From Pseudoalteromonas nigrifaciens (GTDB lineage: Bacteria; Pseudomonadota; Gammaproteobacteria; Enterobacterales; Alteromonadaceae): a DNA stretch of 64,000 nt. The stretch lies in contig NZ_CP011036.1 in assembly GCF_002221505.1 (NCBI RefSeq), forward strand, positions 434,001-498,000. Reading direction: 5' to 3'. Both the position numbers and the translations under genes were made by a program. Each line of letters starts with the position of its first letter. Positions within the stretch are counted from its first letter, which is position 1. The notes under the pieces were generated by a model. The model worked only from the letters and a program-made list of their open reading frames with translations. It had not been told where the DNA came from and did no database searches. Positions 26,334-37,002 of the stretch are shown here, piece after piece.

Positions 26334-26897
26334 TGATACCTGATACCTGATACCTGATACCTGATACCTGATACCTGATACCTGATACCTGATACCTGAT
26401 ACCTGATACCTGATACCTGATACCTGATACCTGATACCTGATACCTGATACCTGATACCTGATACCTGATACCTGATACCTGATACCTGATACCTGATAC
26501 CTGATACCTGATACCTGATACCTGATACCTGATACCTGATACCTGATACCTGATACCTGATACCTGATACCTGATACCTGATACCTGATACCTGATACCT
26601 GATACCTGATACCTGATACCTGATACCTGATACCTGATACCTGATACCTGATACCTGATACCTGATACCTGATACCTGATACCTGATACCTGATACCTGA
26701 TACCTGATACCTGATACCTGATACCTGATACCTGATACCTGATACCTGATACCTGATACCTGATACCTGATACCTGATACCTGATACCTGATACCTGATA
26801 CCTGATACCTGATACCTGATACCTGATACCTGATACCTGATACCTGATACCTGATACCTGATACCTGATACCTGATACCTGATACCTGATACCTGAT
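26334..26897. repeat. Tandem array of about 80 perfect copies of the 7-bp unit TGATACC
   Basis: The heptamer TGATACC runs without a visible error for about 564 bp, directly after the pilB stop codon on the minus strand. Because 7 is not a multiple of 3, every frame is stopped once per 21 bp, so it is not coding. Two or three copies of the same heptamer also occur in the tails of REP clusters (for example near 35281), a likely source. Copy number is probably variable between strains. Confidence 0.98.
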
Positions 26898-26898
26898 A

Positions 26899-28572
26899 TT
26901 AAAAACTCGTTACCCGATTAATCTCAGCTAACGAGGTCATGCCGTCGGCGGCTTTACGAATGCCCGATAAACGCAGGTTATTAAATCCGGCTTTAAGCGA
27001 CACTTCGGCTATTTCTAGTGAGTTACCACCGCGCATTATAATTTGTGCTATTTCTGGGGTAATTTTCATTACTTCGTAAATACCTACACGACCTTTATAA
27101 CCATCGGTACAGTTTTCGCAACCTTTAGGAGCATACAAGGTCATTTCACTAATTTGCTGCTGGCTAAAACCTTGGCGTAGAAGCTCTTCACTAGGTAAAT
27201 TTTCAGGCGTTTTACATTTAGGGCATAAGCGGCGCGCTAGGCGCTGGGCTATAATTAAGCTAATTGAACTTGCTACGTTATATGCCGGTACGCCCATGTT
27301 TAATAAGCGGGTAATGGTTTCGGGCGCCGAGTTAGTATGCAAGGTCGAAAGCACTAAGTGACCTGTTTGCGCCGCTTTAATTGATATTTCAGCGGTTTCT
27401 AGGTCACGTATTTCACCTACCATTACTACATCGGGATCTTGGCGTAAAAATGCCCGTAGTGCGTTGGCAAAGGTCATATCGGCTTTTATATTAATTTGTA
27501 CTTGGTTAACCCCTTCGAGGTTAATTTCTACCGGATCTTCGGCGGTACTAATATTACGCTCAGGCTGGTTTAATATATTTAAGCCGGTGTAAAGCGATAC
27601 CGTTTTACCCGAGCCAGTAGGCCCAGTTACTAATATCATCCCTTGTGGTTGCTCAAGCGCATCCATATACAGCTTTTTTTGCTCGGGTTCGTAACCTAAT
27701 ACATCAATGCCAAGCATGGCGCTAGATGAATCAAGAATACGCATTACAATTTTTTCGCCCCATAAAGTGGGCATGGTGCTTACCCGAAAGTCGACACTTT
27801 TACGTTCGGTTATTTTTAGCTTTATGCGGCCATCTTGCGGTTTACGTTTTTCGGCAATATCAAGGCGCGACATTACTTTAATACGCGCCGAAAGCTTAGT
27901 TGCTAAAGTGTTTGGTGGGCTGGCTACTTCGTGTAAAATGCCGTCAATTCTAAAGCGAATACGGTATTTGTGCTCGTAGGGTTCAAAGTGTAAATCAGAC
28001 GCACCTTTTTTAATCGCATCCATTAATATTTTATTAATGTAAACAATGATTGGTGCATCGTCTTTATCATCATCTTTAGAGGTGTCTTTTTGTATATCGG
28101 CGTCTAGTTCGGCAAATTCTTTAAACTCGTCATCACTTAAATTTAAGCTGCCAGTGGCATCAAGCAATTGTTCTATTTTTTTATCGAGTTGAATGTAGTC
28201 AACCACTACCACTTCGCAAGACAAACCAGTACTAAATTCAAAGTTTTCAAATGCGCCGTAATCGGTAGGATCAGAGGCGGCAATATACACTTTTCTGCCT
28301 TTTTGTACCAAAGGCAGAATATGATGCTTACGGATCAGTTTTTCTTTTATTAACTCAGGAGAAATAAGTGCAGTATTAAAGTCTTTTAAATCAAAAAAAG
28401 GCACCCTAAATAAATCAATGCATTGCGCCGCTAAATCTTTACTTTCAATTTTTCCACATTTAGCAATAAGCTCAGCAGTAGAGGCAAACTCTTGCTGTTT
28501 AGTTTTTACTATATCGGCATCAACACGGCCAAGGGTAATAAATTTTCTTAATAACGGTGAGTTAATATTCAT
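26899..28572 (-). CDS. pilB: Type IV pilus assembly ATPase PilB
   Basis: The 557-residue hexameric ATPase extends the pilus. The N-terminal MshEN-like domain covers about 1-150. The ATPase core has Walker [11 protein letters not shown], an aspartate box, and Walker B with [13 protein letters not shown] zinc site CPKC...CENC lies near the end. I chose ATG 28572, preceded by AGGTG, over a start 24 bp upstream. Normally pilB sits between pilA and pilC; here it follows coaE and ends at the heptamer array. Confidence 0.94.
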   Translation of the reverse strand: MNINSPLLRKFITLGRVDADIVKTKQQEFASTAELIAKCGKIESKDLAAQCIDLFRVPFFDLKDFNTALISPELIKEKLIRKHHILPLVQKGRKVYIAASDPTDYGAFENFEFSTGLSCEVVVVDYIQLDKKIEQLLDATGSLNLSDDEFKEFAELDADIQKDTSKDDDKDDAPIIVYINKILMDAIKKGASDLHFEPYEHKYRIRFRIDGILHEVASPPNTLATKLSARIKVMSRLDIAEKRKPQDGRIKLKITERKSVDFRVSTMPTLWGEKIVMRILDSSSAMLGIDVLGYEPEQKKLYMDALEQPQGMILVTGPTGSGKTVSLYTGLNILNQPERNISTAEDPVEINLEGVNQVQINIKADMTFANALRAFLRQDPDVVMVGEIRDLETAEISIKAAQTGHLVLSTLHTNSAPETITRLLNMGVPAYNVASSISLIIAQRLARRLCPKCKTPENLPSEELLRQGFSQQQISEMTLYAPKGCENCTDGYKGRVGIYEVMKITPEIAQIIMRGGNSLEIAEVSLKAGFNNLRLSGIRKAADGMTSLAEINRVTSF

Positions 28573-28692
28573 TGCGCACCTGTATAAATCCTTCAATAGT
28601 TAGCAATTTATCAGAAAAAAGCAGGGATTACATTGCCCATCACAATCTAGGCTAATTTTAGCAACTAAAATAGCTGTTTTTATAATTTATGG

Positions 28693-29325
28693 CTATTTTA
28701 ACGCCAGTTTTAAATAGCCTTTATGCAAAGCTATTAAGTCGTGCTTAACTAGAGTTAGGCTGCGATCATTATTTAAAATATCATCTGCTTGTTGTTGTTT
28801 GTGTTCACGCGACATTTGCGCGGCAATAATACTATTTACTTGCTCTAAGCTTATGTTATCACGTTTAACCGTGCGCTCTATTTGCACGTTTTTTGGCACG
28901 TCTATAAGTAAAGTGCGGTTACAGTATTTATCTAGGCCGTTTTCAAAAAGTAGCGGGGCAACAAGTACCACATAAGGGCTGGTGGCATTATTTAAATCGG
29001 TAATAATTTGCTGGCGAATAAGTGGGTGTAATAGGGTATTTAACCAGTTTTTATGCTCAGTATTGCTAAACACAAGCTTGCGTAAAGCACTGCGGTTTAA
29101 GTTGCCGTCGGCTAAGAGTATATCAGCACCAAAGTGTGCAACAATTGCTTTTAACCCTGCGCTGCCTGGTTCAACTACTTGGCGCGCAATAATATCGGCA
29201 TCAACAACGCAAATACCCAGCGCTTCAAGCATATTACTTACAGCCGTTTTACCACAACCTATACCGCCAGTTAAACCCAGCACCCAATTATTTATGTTTG
29301 TTACTTTAACAGTTTGTTCGCTCAT
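28693..29325 (-). CDS. coaE: Dephospho-CoA kinase
   Basis: The enzyme (210 residues) phosphorylates dephospho-CoA in the last step of coenzyme A synthesis. The Walker A motif is LTGGIGCGKTAV, followed by the VVDADIIARQVVEPG core and LLFENGLD. ATG 29325 is preferred because it comes just after the pilD stop; a TTG at 29337 would overlap it. It is co-transcribed with pilD, the common gammaproteobacterial order. Confidence 0.95.
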   Translation of the reverse strand: MSEQTVKVTNINNWVLGLTGGIGCGKTAVSNMLEALGICVVDADIIARQVVEPGSAGLKAIVAHFGADILLADGNLNRSALRKLVFSNTEHKNWLNTLLHPLIRQQIITDLNNATSPYVVLVAPLLFENGLDKYCNRTLLIDVPKNVQIERTVKRDNISLEQVNSIIAAQMSREHKQQQADDILNNDRSLTLVKHDLIALHKGYLKLALK

Positions 29326-29326
29326 A

Positions 29327-30247
29327 TTAGTAACCAATTAAATTAAAGTAGCTAGCTTGCAATTGCTCGCCCCATAACATGGTGATCCAGCCTGCAATAG
29401 CTAGGTAGGGGCCAAACGGAATAGGCGTGGCTTTGTCTTTTCCTTGAATCGTTAATAGCGCAATACCAATAATGGCACCCACTACGCTCGAGAGCAAAAT
29501 AATAATCAATAACGATTGCCAGCCAAGCAAAGCACCAAACACGGCAAGTAATTTAAAGTCGCCATAGCCCATGCCTTCTTTACCGGTAAGTAATTTAAAT
29601 AACCAAAATACGCTCCACAAACTCAAATAGCCGCAAGCCGCCCCAATAATGGCATCAGTTGGGTTGACGGTGTAGCCAAGTACTGCTGCAATAAGCGCCA
29701 GCCATACAAGCGGTAGGGTAATTTGGTCGGGCAGTAGCATATGGTCAATATCAATAAAGGTAAGCGCAACTAAAGCCCAAGTAATTGCTATATAAAGTAA
29801 AGCTTGCTCGGTAGCGCCTAGCTTATACGCAACTACTAAGCTTAATAGTGCAGTTATTGCCTCTACAATAGGATAGCGAGCCGATATCGGGTTACTACAA
29901 CTGGCGCATTGACCTTTTAAAAATAACCAGCTAATAATAGGTATATTTTGCCATGCTTTAATTGCAGTTTTACATTTAGGGCAGGTAGAGTTGGGCTTTA
30001 CTAAATTAAAAGTTGAGTTTAAACCTGAACTAAAAGGCTCGTTAGTGTTTGCTTTATTACTTTTCAGCTCGCTTTCTAGCAGCAAACGGCATTCGCCTTG
30101 CCATTCGCGTTGTATCATTAGTGGCAAACGGTAAATAACTACGTTTAAAAAACTGCCAACACACAAACTCACCAAGCCAATAGTGGTTAAATAAAACCAC
30201 AATTGGCTTTGCATTACTGTGGTTATATCTAGAAAGAAACTTTGCAT
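29327..30247 (-). CDS. pilD: Prepilin leader peptidase / N-methyltransferase
   Basis: The 306-residue inner-membrane aspartic protease removes the leader of type IV pilins and type II secretion pseudopilins and methylates the new N-terminus. Four cysteines (CPKC...CASC, about 90-120) form the zinc site of the methyltransferase part. The catalytic aspartates are in DIDHMLLPDQ and GYGDFK. Upstream is a repeat block rather than pilC directly. Confidence 0.95.
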   Translation of the reverse strand: MQSFFLDITTVMQSQLWFYLTTIGLVSLCVGSFLNVVIYRLPLMIQREWQGECRLLLESELKSNKANTNEPFSSGLNSTFNLVKPNSTCPKCKTAIKAWQNIPIISWLFLKGQCASCSNPISARYPIVEAITALLSLVVAYKLGATEQALLYIAITWALVALTFIDIDHMLLPDQITLPLVWLALIAAVLGYTVNPTDAIIGAACGYLSLWSVFWLFKLLTGKEGMGYGDFKLLAVFGALLGWQSLLIIILLSSVVGAIIGIALLTIQGKDKATPIPFGPYLAIAGWITMLWGEQLQASYFNLIGY

Positions 30248-30704
30248 TTAACTACCTAAAAACTATTTATAAAAGTTATGTGAAAAACATTATCACAAAG
30301 AGAAAACAATAAGGGTAAATGAGAGGCCATTAAATAAGTTAACATTTAAGTCATTGCTTTTCACTGTTCTAAAGCGCAGCGCCCTCTTAACCTCTTTGTG
30401 AATATTTACTTAAAGAGCTTTTTCACAAAGAGAAGACAATGAGGGTAAATGAGAAGCCACTAAACAATTTAACTTCTCTACAGCGCCGCGTGCTCTTAAT
30501 CCCCTTTGTGAGTATTAACTTAAAAATCTTTTGTACAAAGAGAAAACAATGAGAGTAAATGAGAAACCATTAAATAAGTTAATATTTTAAGCTATTACTT
30601 TTCACTACTCTAAAGCGTAGCGATCTCTTAACCTCTTTGTGAGTATTTTACCTATTTATCAGCAACTTTAACTATCATAATACAGTGCATTATTAAATTT
30701 TTGG
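30248..30704. repeat. Three tandem ~107-bp repeats with CACAAAGAG ends
   Basis: No gene is present. Units at 30294-30400, 30424-30510 and about 30534-30641 start (CAC)AAAGAG and end with (C)TCTTTGTG or a variant, forming terminal inverted repeats. The interiors share AATGAGRGTAAATGAGA and an AAAGCG[CT]AGCG motif. They lie between the GxxExxY gene and pilD, within the pil operon. Confidence 0.85.
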
Positions 30705-31088
30705 TTATTCACCTTTAGGTAAATTAAACCTCTTAACACCATCAGTTAACTTTTTGACATTAAAGTTTATTAAAAGACCCGAGCTTATGCTCGTAAGTTT
30801 CATATAAGTTAACAGTTGAGCTGAATGTATTGGTTGTAATTTATCAACAGCTTTTAATTCAATTATCAATTGATTAGGTAATAAAATATCTAATCTATAA
30901 CCAGCATCAATTAATATGTTTTTATAGTTAATTGAAAGCTCAACCTGACTTTTTGCAACAATTCCAGCTTGCTGTAACTCGTATATAAAGCACTTTTCAT
31001 AACTCGATTCTAATAATCCTGGTCCGAGCTGGTTGTGGACCTCAATGGCACAACCAATCACTTTCTGTGTCAATAAATCAATTTCCAT
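30705..31088 (-). CDS. GxxExxY protein
   Basis: A 127-residue protein of the GxxExxY family: GPGLLESSYEKC gives the name motif, and later the strands carry DAGYRLDILLPNQLIIELKAV, an D...ExK arrangement like a PD-(D/E)XK nuclease. Its biological role is unknown. It stands between pilC and pilD but is boxed in by CACAAAGAG repeats on both sides, so it looks like an insertion carried with the repeats rather than a pilus gene. Confidence 0.85.
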   Translation of the reverse strand: MEIDLLTQKVIGCAIEVHNQLGPGLLESSYEKCFIYELQQAGIVAKSQVELSINYKNILIDAGYRLDILLPNQLIIELKAVDKLQPIHSAQLLTYMKLTSISSGLLINFNVKKLTDGVKRFNLPKGE

Positions 31089-31748
31089 ATGTATTCCTTC
31101 ACACTTAAAGCTTTCTATATCTCACTAAAAATAATTTGTACAAAGAGAGTAAATGAGAAGATAAAATACATATAAAACTGTTTTAATTACTTCTCTACAG
31201 CACAGCGTACTCTTAATCTCTTTGTGAATATTTACTTAAAGATCATTGTACAAAGAGAAGGTAATGAGAGTAAAAGAGAAGCCACTTAAACAATTTTACT
31301 TCTCTACAGCGCAAGCGTGCTCTTAACCCTATTTGTGAATATTTACTTAAAGAGCTTTTTCACAAAGAGAAGACAATGAGGGTAAATGAGAAGCCACTAA
31401 ACAATTTTACTTCTCTACAGCGCAGCGCTCTCTTAACCCTATTTGTGAATAAATTACTTAAAGATCTTTTGCACAAAGAGAAGACAATGAGAGTAAAAGA
31501 GAAGCCATTAAATAAGTTACATCCTCTAAGCTATTACTTTTCACTTCTCTAAAGCGCAGCGCCCTCTTAACCTCTTTGTGAATATTTACTTAAAGATCAT
31601 TGTACAAAGAGAAGGTAATGAGAGTAAAAGAGAAGCCACTTAAACAATTTTACTCCTCTACAGCGCCGCATGCTCTTAACCCTCTTTGTGAATATTTTAT
31701 TAGATCGTCAATTCACTAATCTATAATGCTACTTTCCGAAGCCTAAAA
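31089..31748. repeat. Block of about five ~105-bp CACAAAGAG-type repeats
   Basis: Units begin near 31137, 31249, 31368, 31470 and 31603, each with an ACAAAGAGA start and a CTNTTTGTGAATA end. They are arranged head to tail. No gene is seen. With the block at 30248 they surround the GxxExxY gene. Confidence 0.85.
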
Positions 31749-32966
31749 CTAAATAACAGAGCCAAGTTGGAATATAGGTAAGTACATGGCAATAATTAAA
31801 CCACCTACTAGCACGCCTAATACGGCCATAATCATTGGCTCTAAGAGGCTTGAGAGCCCATCTACTGCATCATCAACTTCTTGCTCATAAATAGTCGCTA
31901 CTTTACCTAGCATGCTATCAAGTGATCCCGACTCTTCACCAATAGCCACCATTTGTATTACCATATCAGGGAATATTTTAGAGTTACGCATTGCCCAGTT
32001 CATTTGGTTCCCCGAGCTTACCTCTGCTTTTATTTCTAAAATAGCATAACGGTAAACCGCATTACCTGAGGCACCTGCAGCAGAATCCAGCGCATCAACT
32101 AGCGGTACACCAGCGGCAAAGGTGGTCGAAAGCGTACGAGCATAACGGGCAACAGCCGCTTTATTTAAAATCATACCAATAACGGGGAGCTTTAATATAG
32201 CTCGGTCGGTAGCATCGCGGAGCTTTAAGCTTTTAAGGTGCGCCTCTTTAAAGGCCCAACCGAATGCAACAATAACTATTAGCATCATCCACCAATATTC
32301 CTGCATAAATTCCGATATACCAATAACCATTAAGGTAAAAGCAGGGAGTTCAGCACCAAATCCGGAAAAAATATCCTGAAACTGCGGCACTACAAATATT
32401 AGTAGTATTGAGGTAACTATAAGTGCGATAACTAATACTGCAATTGGGTAAAACATCGCTTTTTTTATTTTTGATTTAAGCGCTTCAGACTTCTCTTTAT
32501 AAATGGCCACGCGGTCGAATATTTTATCCAAAGCGCCAGACTGCTCGCCCGATGCTACTAAATCGCAATATAAATCATCAAAATAACGAGGATGGCGTCT
32601 TAGTGCTTGCGATAATGGCTGGCCAGCTTTTACTTCATCAGCAATGGTTTCCATCAGTTTACTTACACTTTTATTGGAAGAGCCTGAGCCTATCATCTCA
32701 ATCGATTGAATTAGCGGTACACCCGCCATTAGCATAGTAGCGATTTGTCGAGTAACTAAGGCAATATCTTTCGGGGTAATAGCCTGCATACGCACGCCGA
32801 ACAAAGGCTTGGCTTTACGCTTTACTTTTGAGGGGGTGATACCTTGTTTACGAAGTTGCGCTTTAACTAAAGCAATACTTGCGCCAGTCATTTCACCTTC
32901 AAGGCGTTTCCCGCGAGTACTAACACCGATCCATTGAAAGGTATCTAAATCACTATTCTTTTTCAT
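31749..32966 (-). CDS. pilC: Type IV pilus inner-membrane platform protein PilC
   Basis: A 405-residue protein with two repeated GspF-type domains (about 70-195 and 275-395) and three long membrane segments. It anchors PilB and PilT at the inner membrane. The segment ARTLSTTFAAGVPLVDALDSAAGASGN contains the family signature. It begins 10 bp after the second pilin gene, so the two are co-transcribed. Confidence 0.95.
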   Translation of the reverse strand: MKKNSDLDTFQWIGVSTRGKRLEGEMTGASIALVKAQLRKQGITPSKVKRKAKPLFGVRMQAITPKDIALVTRQIATMLMAGVPLIQSIEMIGSGSSNKSVSKLMETIADEVKAGQPLSQALRRHPRYFDDLYCDLVASGEQSGALDKIFDRVAIYKEKSEALKSKIKKAMFYPIAVLVIALIVTSILLIFVVPQFQDIFSGFGAELPAFTLMVIGISEFMQEYWWMMLIVIVAFGWAFKEAHLKSLKLRDATDRAILKLPVIGMILNKAAVARYARTLSTTFAAGVPLVDALDSAAGASGNAVYRYAILEIKAEVSSGNQMNWAMRNSKIFPDMVIQMVAIGEESGSLDSMLGKVATIYEQEVDDAVDGLSSLLEPMIMAVLGVLVGGLIIAMYLPIFQLGSVI

Positions 32967-32976
32967 AAAAAATTAC

Positions 32977-33417
32977 TTAACATAAACCAGCATCAATGCA
33001 ACTTCCAGTTGTGTTCCAAGATAAAGTATTCTTTGCACTAATGGTTGGTGTGAGTATGTAGGTTACATTTGAACCATCTAATGAGATCGAGCTTTCGATA
33101 TATATCACTCCATTAATCACTGTGCTGTTAGCTATGTGTTTGTGAGGAATAATTTGTGGTGAGTTGTTTTCAGGTATTCCTAAATTCCCTCCATCAAACT
33201 CATCAAGGGAGGTGTAACTATTTGTTGCAAAAGCAATCTCTATACTGTTTTTATATATTGAGGTAGCTAAAATGACCTCGGAAAACTTAGCTCTGTTAAG
33301 GTAAAGGTTATATTGGGGAATGGCAATTGAGGCAAGTAAGCCTATTATAGCCAGAGTAATTAGCATCTCTATGAGTGTAAAACCTTTAGGTTTATTAATT
33401 ACATTATATATATTCAT
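32977..33417 (-). CDS. Second type IV pilin
   Basis: A 146-residue prepilin with a cleavage site KG-FTLIEM and the hydrophobic N-terminal helix. Two C-terminal cysteines (GSC...GLC) can form the pilin disulfide loop. It resembles PilA only in the first ~60 residues and the end; the middle differs. The genes are 20 bp apart, which suggests a duplication followed by divergence. It may be a minor pilin or an alternative major pilin. Confidence 0.9.
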   Translation of the reverse strand: MNIYNVINKPKGFTLIEMLITLAIIGLLASIAIPQYNLYLNRAKFSEVILATSIYKNSIEIAFATNSYTSLDEFDGGNLGIPENNSPQIIPHKHIANSTVINGVIYIESSISLDGSNVTYILTPTISAKNTLSWNTTGSCIDAGLC

Positions 33418-33437
33418 AGAGATGCAAAAAGTATCTT

Positions 33438-33863
33438 TTAGCAGAAACCGTTAGTTAAGCAAGTACCGCCTTCGGCCCAGTTAACTGGTGGTGTAACACC
33501 ATCGGCAGTTAGCGTATAAGTTACTCCATCTAACGGTGATTTATCTGTTTTCCAAGTAACTGTAATTACGCCATCAGCAGCAACTACGCCATGGTCATTC
33601 GCTGTAAGCGCGATATCAGCAGGAATACCAAACGTAGCGGCATTTAAATCAGTTTTTGCTGTTATGTTCTTAGTCTGAATAGCTAACTCCATAGCAGTTT
33701 TATATGGTGTAACAGCTAAAACTGCTTCAGCAAATTTAGCTCTATTCGTATAATTCTGATAAGCAGGCAGTGCGACTGCTGCTAAAATACCGATGATTGC
33801 TACTACAATCATTAATTCAATTAGGGTAAAACCCTTTTGACTTTGTTGTGTCATTTTTTCCAT
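33438..33863 (-). CDS. pilA: Major type IV pilin PilA
   Basis: A 141-residue prepilin with a short leader ending in QKG, then [27 protein letters not shown], shown here in parts as the class IVa helix [18 protein letters not shown]. Two cysteines near the C-terminus (GTC...GFC) form the D-loop. A strong ribosome site, AGGAGAGG, precedes ATG 33863, consistent with high expression. Confidence 0.94.
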   Translation of the reverse strand: MEKMTQQSQKGFTLIELMIVVAIIGILAAVALPAYQNYTNRAKFAEAVLAVTPYKTAMELAIQTKNITAKTDLNAATFGIPADIALTANDHGVVAADGVITVTWKTDKSPLDGVTYTLTADGVTPPVNWAEGGTCLTNGFC

Positions 33864-34327
33864 GTTCCTCTCCTAAAGGATAGTGTTTTTTGTAAGTTAA
33901 AAAAGTTATGTTCGTAACGTGGATTATCACGGTAGCTACTGTAACTGCCTTATCTTACGGTTTTTTTAAAATTACTCTGTTAGAACTACTTTAGCACTAA
34001 AATTGCTTATTGAAAGTGATGTTAGCTGCATTTCATCGAATTTAAAAAATAACTATACTCGATAGTTGTTTTTTATTGTTGTTAATTTCGCTGAGCACGT
34101 TTATTTAAAAAACGATCTTCAGCAAAGCAACAGCTAAAAATAACTCTTTAGGATTAGTTTTATGTAATTTAATTAATCCTAGAGGCCTATATTAACACTG
34201 TTTTTTGTTAGAAGTGGTTCTAAAATTAACAGTTTGTTACAGAATAAGCCTTTCGGCGTATTTAATGCTTTTTTGCTCAAATTGTCAACGGATTAGGTAA
34301 ATATAAAATTCTAATACAAAAGCATAA
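33864..34327. promoter_or_regulatory. Non-coding region upstream of pilA
   Basis: No gene is seen in these 464 bp. It must contain the pilA promoter on the minus strand and the end of nadC transcription. I looked for a sigma-54 -24/-12 element on the minus strand and found none that I would defend. Confidence 0.4.
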
Positions 34328-35209
<882 letters not shown>

Positions 35210-35399
35210 TTACTATGTTTGAATTGCAATAACCAGCTTTGTGGTAAAGGCTGGTATCAGGTTTTAGGGAAGAGCAGGTTTCAGGTATCAGGTATCAGGT
35301 TTTAGCTAGAGCCAAGCTCGGTGTTTAAATTACCTGTAGGCGAGGGGTTTGCCACCGCGCCCGGAGTTTTTCAAGTTAGTTGTCGCCTCAAGTTAAATT

Positions 35400-36464
35400 T
35401 TATGCCGCCCGCATTTCTTCTTTTTTCTCAGGGTTTAAATTTACTTCATTTATCATTGACCAGTCTCGTGACTTTCCTGACCAACGACTTGGGTTATTCA
35501 ATTTAGCTGCGTCGTTTACCTGCTGACGCTTAGCTAATATTTCTTTATCTAAACCTGAATGACGCTGGTTTGGCGTCACAAATTTTATACCACTGTGAAG
35601 GTGCTCATTATTGTACCAATCAACGAACCCACTTACCCATTCTCTTGCTGCGCTTATATCTTCAAATGCCTTTTCTGGGTATTCTGGGCGATACTTTAAC
35701 GTTTTAAATAACGACTCAGAGTATGGATTGTCATTACTTACTGACGGTCGACTAAATGATGGCACAATCCCTAACTCCTGTAATGTTGCCAGTAATGTCG
35801 CGCCTTTCATTGGGCTACCATTATCTGAGTGCAACGTGACTTGCTCGCGCTTTATTTGCTCCCGACTGCAAATATCCTTCATTAAATCTGCGGCTAATTC
35901 ACTTAACTGTGTGTCGTAAACCTGCCAGCCAACAACCTTTCGACTAAAAATGTCCATCACTAAATATAAGTATAAAAACTGCCCTTTTACGCTCGTTGGT
36001 AAATAGGTGATATCCCAAGTGTATACTTCATTTGCACGCACAGCCTTCAATGCTCTTGGCTTTTTCATCGGCTTAGCCGGCTTTACTTTTTCTCTATGCG
36101 TTAATAAGTTATGTGCCTTCATGACACGATAAAACGAACTTTCAGACGCTATCCATATGCCCTTATCAAGCAGCTTAGGGACTATTTTACTGGCCGGTAA
36201 ATGCCCATATTCGGCTGAATTAACCGTATTAATAATGCGCTGCCGCTCTAACTCTGTGAGACGGTTTGGCGGCTGTTTTTTCGTACTCGTCCGTTTGTCA
36301 GTCATATCGTCTGCTTCAATCCACCGCTGAACGGTTCTTAGTGTCAGTCCAAGTAACTCACATGCCTTTTCTTTCCTTGCCCCTGAAGCCTGTGCGTTTG
36401 TGATAAGCGTTATTAATTCATGTCGCTCAGTCGCTGTTGTTAATCGTCCTCGTTGAAACCCCAA
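35400..36464 (-). CDS. IS3-family transposase OrfB (integrase catalytic domain)
   Basis: A 354-residue frame with an HTH-like N-terminus and an rve DDE domain: D in TWDITYLP, D in HSDNGSPMKG and E in YSESLFKTLKYRP with the K seven residues later. It is made as an OrfAB fusion by -1 frameshifting: it is in the -1 frame relative to OrfA, and an A9 tract (36476-36484 on the complement) encoding the KKK of OrfA lies in the overlap. The frame appears intact. Confidence 0.93.
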   Translation of the reverse strand: MGFQRGRLTTATERHELITLITNAQASGARKEKACELLGLTLRTVQRWIEADDMTDKRTSTKKQPPNRLTELERQRIINTVNSAEYGHLPASKIVPKLLDKGIWIASESSFYRVMKAHNLLTHREKVKPAKPMKKPRALKAVRANEVYTWDITYLPTSVKGQFLYLYLVMDIFSRKVVGWQVYDTQLSELAADLMKDICSREQIKREQVTLHSDNGSPMKGATLLATLQELGIVPSFSRPSVSNDNPYSESLFKTLKYRPEYPEKAFEDISAAREWVSGFVDWYNNEHLHSGIKFVTPNQRHSGLDKEILAKRQQVNDAAKLNNPSRWSGKSRDWSMINEVNLNPEKKEEMRAA

Positions 36465-36946
36465 AGTGCATCCGCTTTTTTTTTGAGTACAAGCAGAGCG
36501 GCTGTTTCAGCTAAGGCCTTATCTTTACGATTCAGTTCTTTTTGCAGCTGTTTTATCTCTTGCTTAAGCTGTTTACTGTCTGATTTAGCTAGTTTCGTTG
36601 TAGGTCCTTGGGCAAAATCTTGCTTCCACTGCTTAATATGATGCGGGTAAAGCCCTTTATTACGACAGTATTCATTAATGGCTGTTTCATCTAAATGACC
36701 ACAGTCAATGATCGCGCTGAGTCTTTCTTCTAAACTCCAGTCTTGTGGTCGTTTTTCTGCTGTCATTTGGCTACCCGTCTGGTGTGTTTCAAGTTGATGT
36801 TTTTTTGCGAGTGCTATCCAACGCTGTAACGTTGAATAACCGACACCTAAATCATCTGCAATATCTTCTAAGCGAACATCATCACATTGAGATAATGCTT
36901 TTTCAACCGCTTGAACTTTAAATTCTTGTGTAAATTGACGTCTCAT
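36440..36946 (-). CDS. IS3-family transposase OrfA (helix-turn-helix)
   Basis: A 168-residue protein with an N-terminal HTH of the IS3 OrfA type (MRRQFTQEFKVQAVEKAL, then LEDIADDLGVGYSTLQRW), a second HTH-like part (about 75-115) and a leucine-zipper-like coiled coil near the end (LKQEIKQLQKELNRKDKAL). Its last codons pass through the A9 slippery tract where ribosomes shift into OrfB. Confidence 0.92.
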   Translation of the reverse strand: MRRQFTQEFKVQAVEKALSQCDDVRLEDIADDLGVGYSTLQRWIALAKKHQLETHQTGSQMTAEKRPQDWSLEERLSAIIDCGHLDETAINEYCRNKGLYPHHIKQWKQDFAQGPTTKLAKSDSKQLKQEIKQLQKELNRKDKALAETAALLVLKKKADALWGFNEDD

Positions 36947-37002
36947 TATATCTGCCTCTATTAAAAGTTAGAGGCGACAACTATCCTGACACAGGGGGCG
37001 CC

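Larger units (their letters stand above)
35362..36997 (-). mobile_element. IS3-family insertion sequence inside a REP copy
   Basis: The element carries two overlapping transposase frames and has inverted AGTTGTCGCCTC near both ends (35378-35389 and 36971-36982). GCGCC stands on both sides (35357-35361 and 36998-37002) and would be a 5-bp target duplication. Joining the flanks restores CCACCGCGCCGCACGTAGTG, which is found uninterrupted at about 37186-37205. The outermost bases of the two ends match poorly, so the boundary rests on the restored flank. Confidence 0.85.

Noticed and set aside
26334..26897. The heptamer array as a CRISPR or as a coding repeat
   Set aside because: There are no spacers, the unit is only 7 bp, and every frame has a stop each 21 bp.
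33864..34327. Sigma-54 promoter for pilA
   Set aside because: No TGGCAC-N5-TTGC-like pair is visible upstream of pilA on the minus strand.
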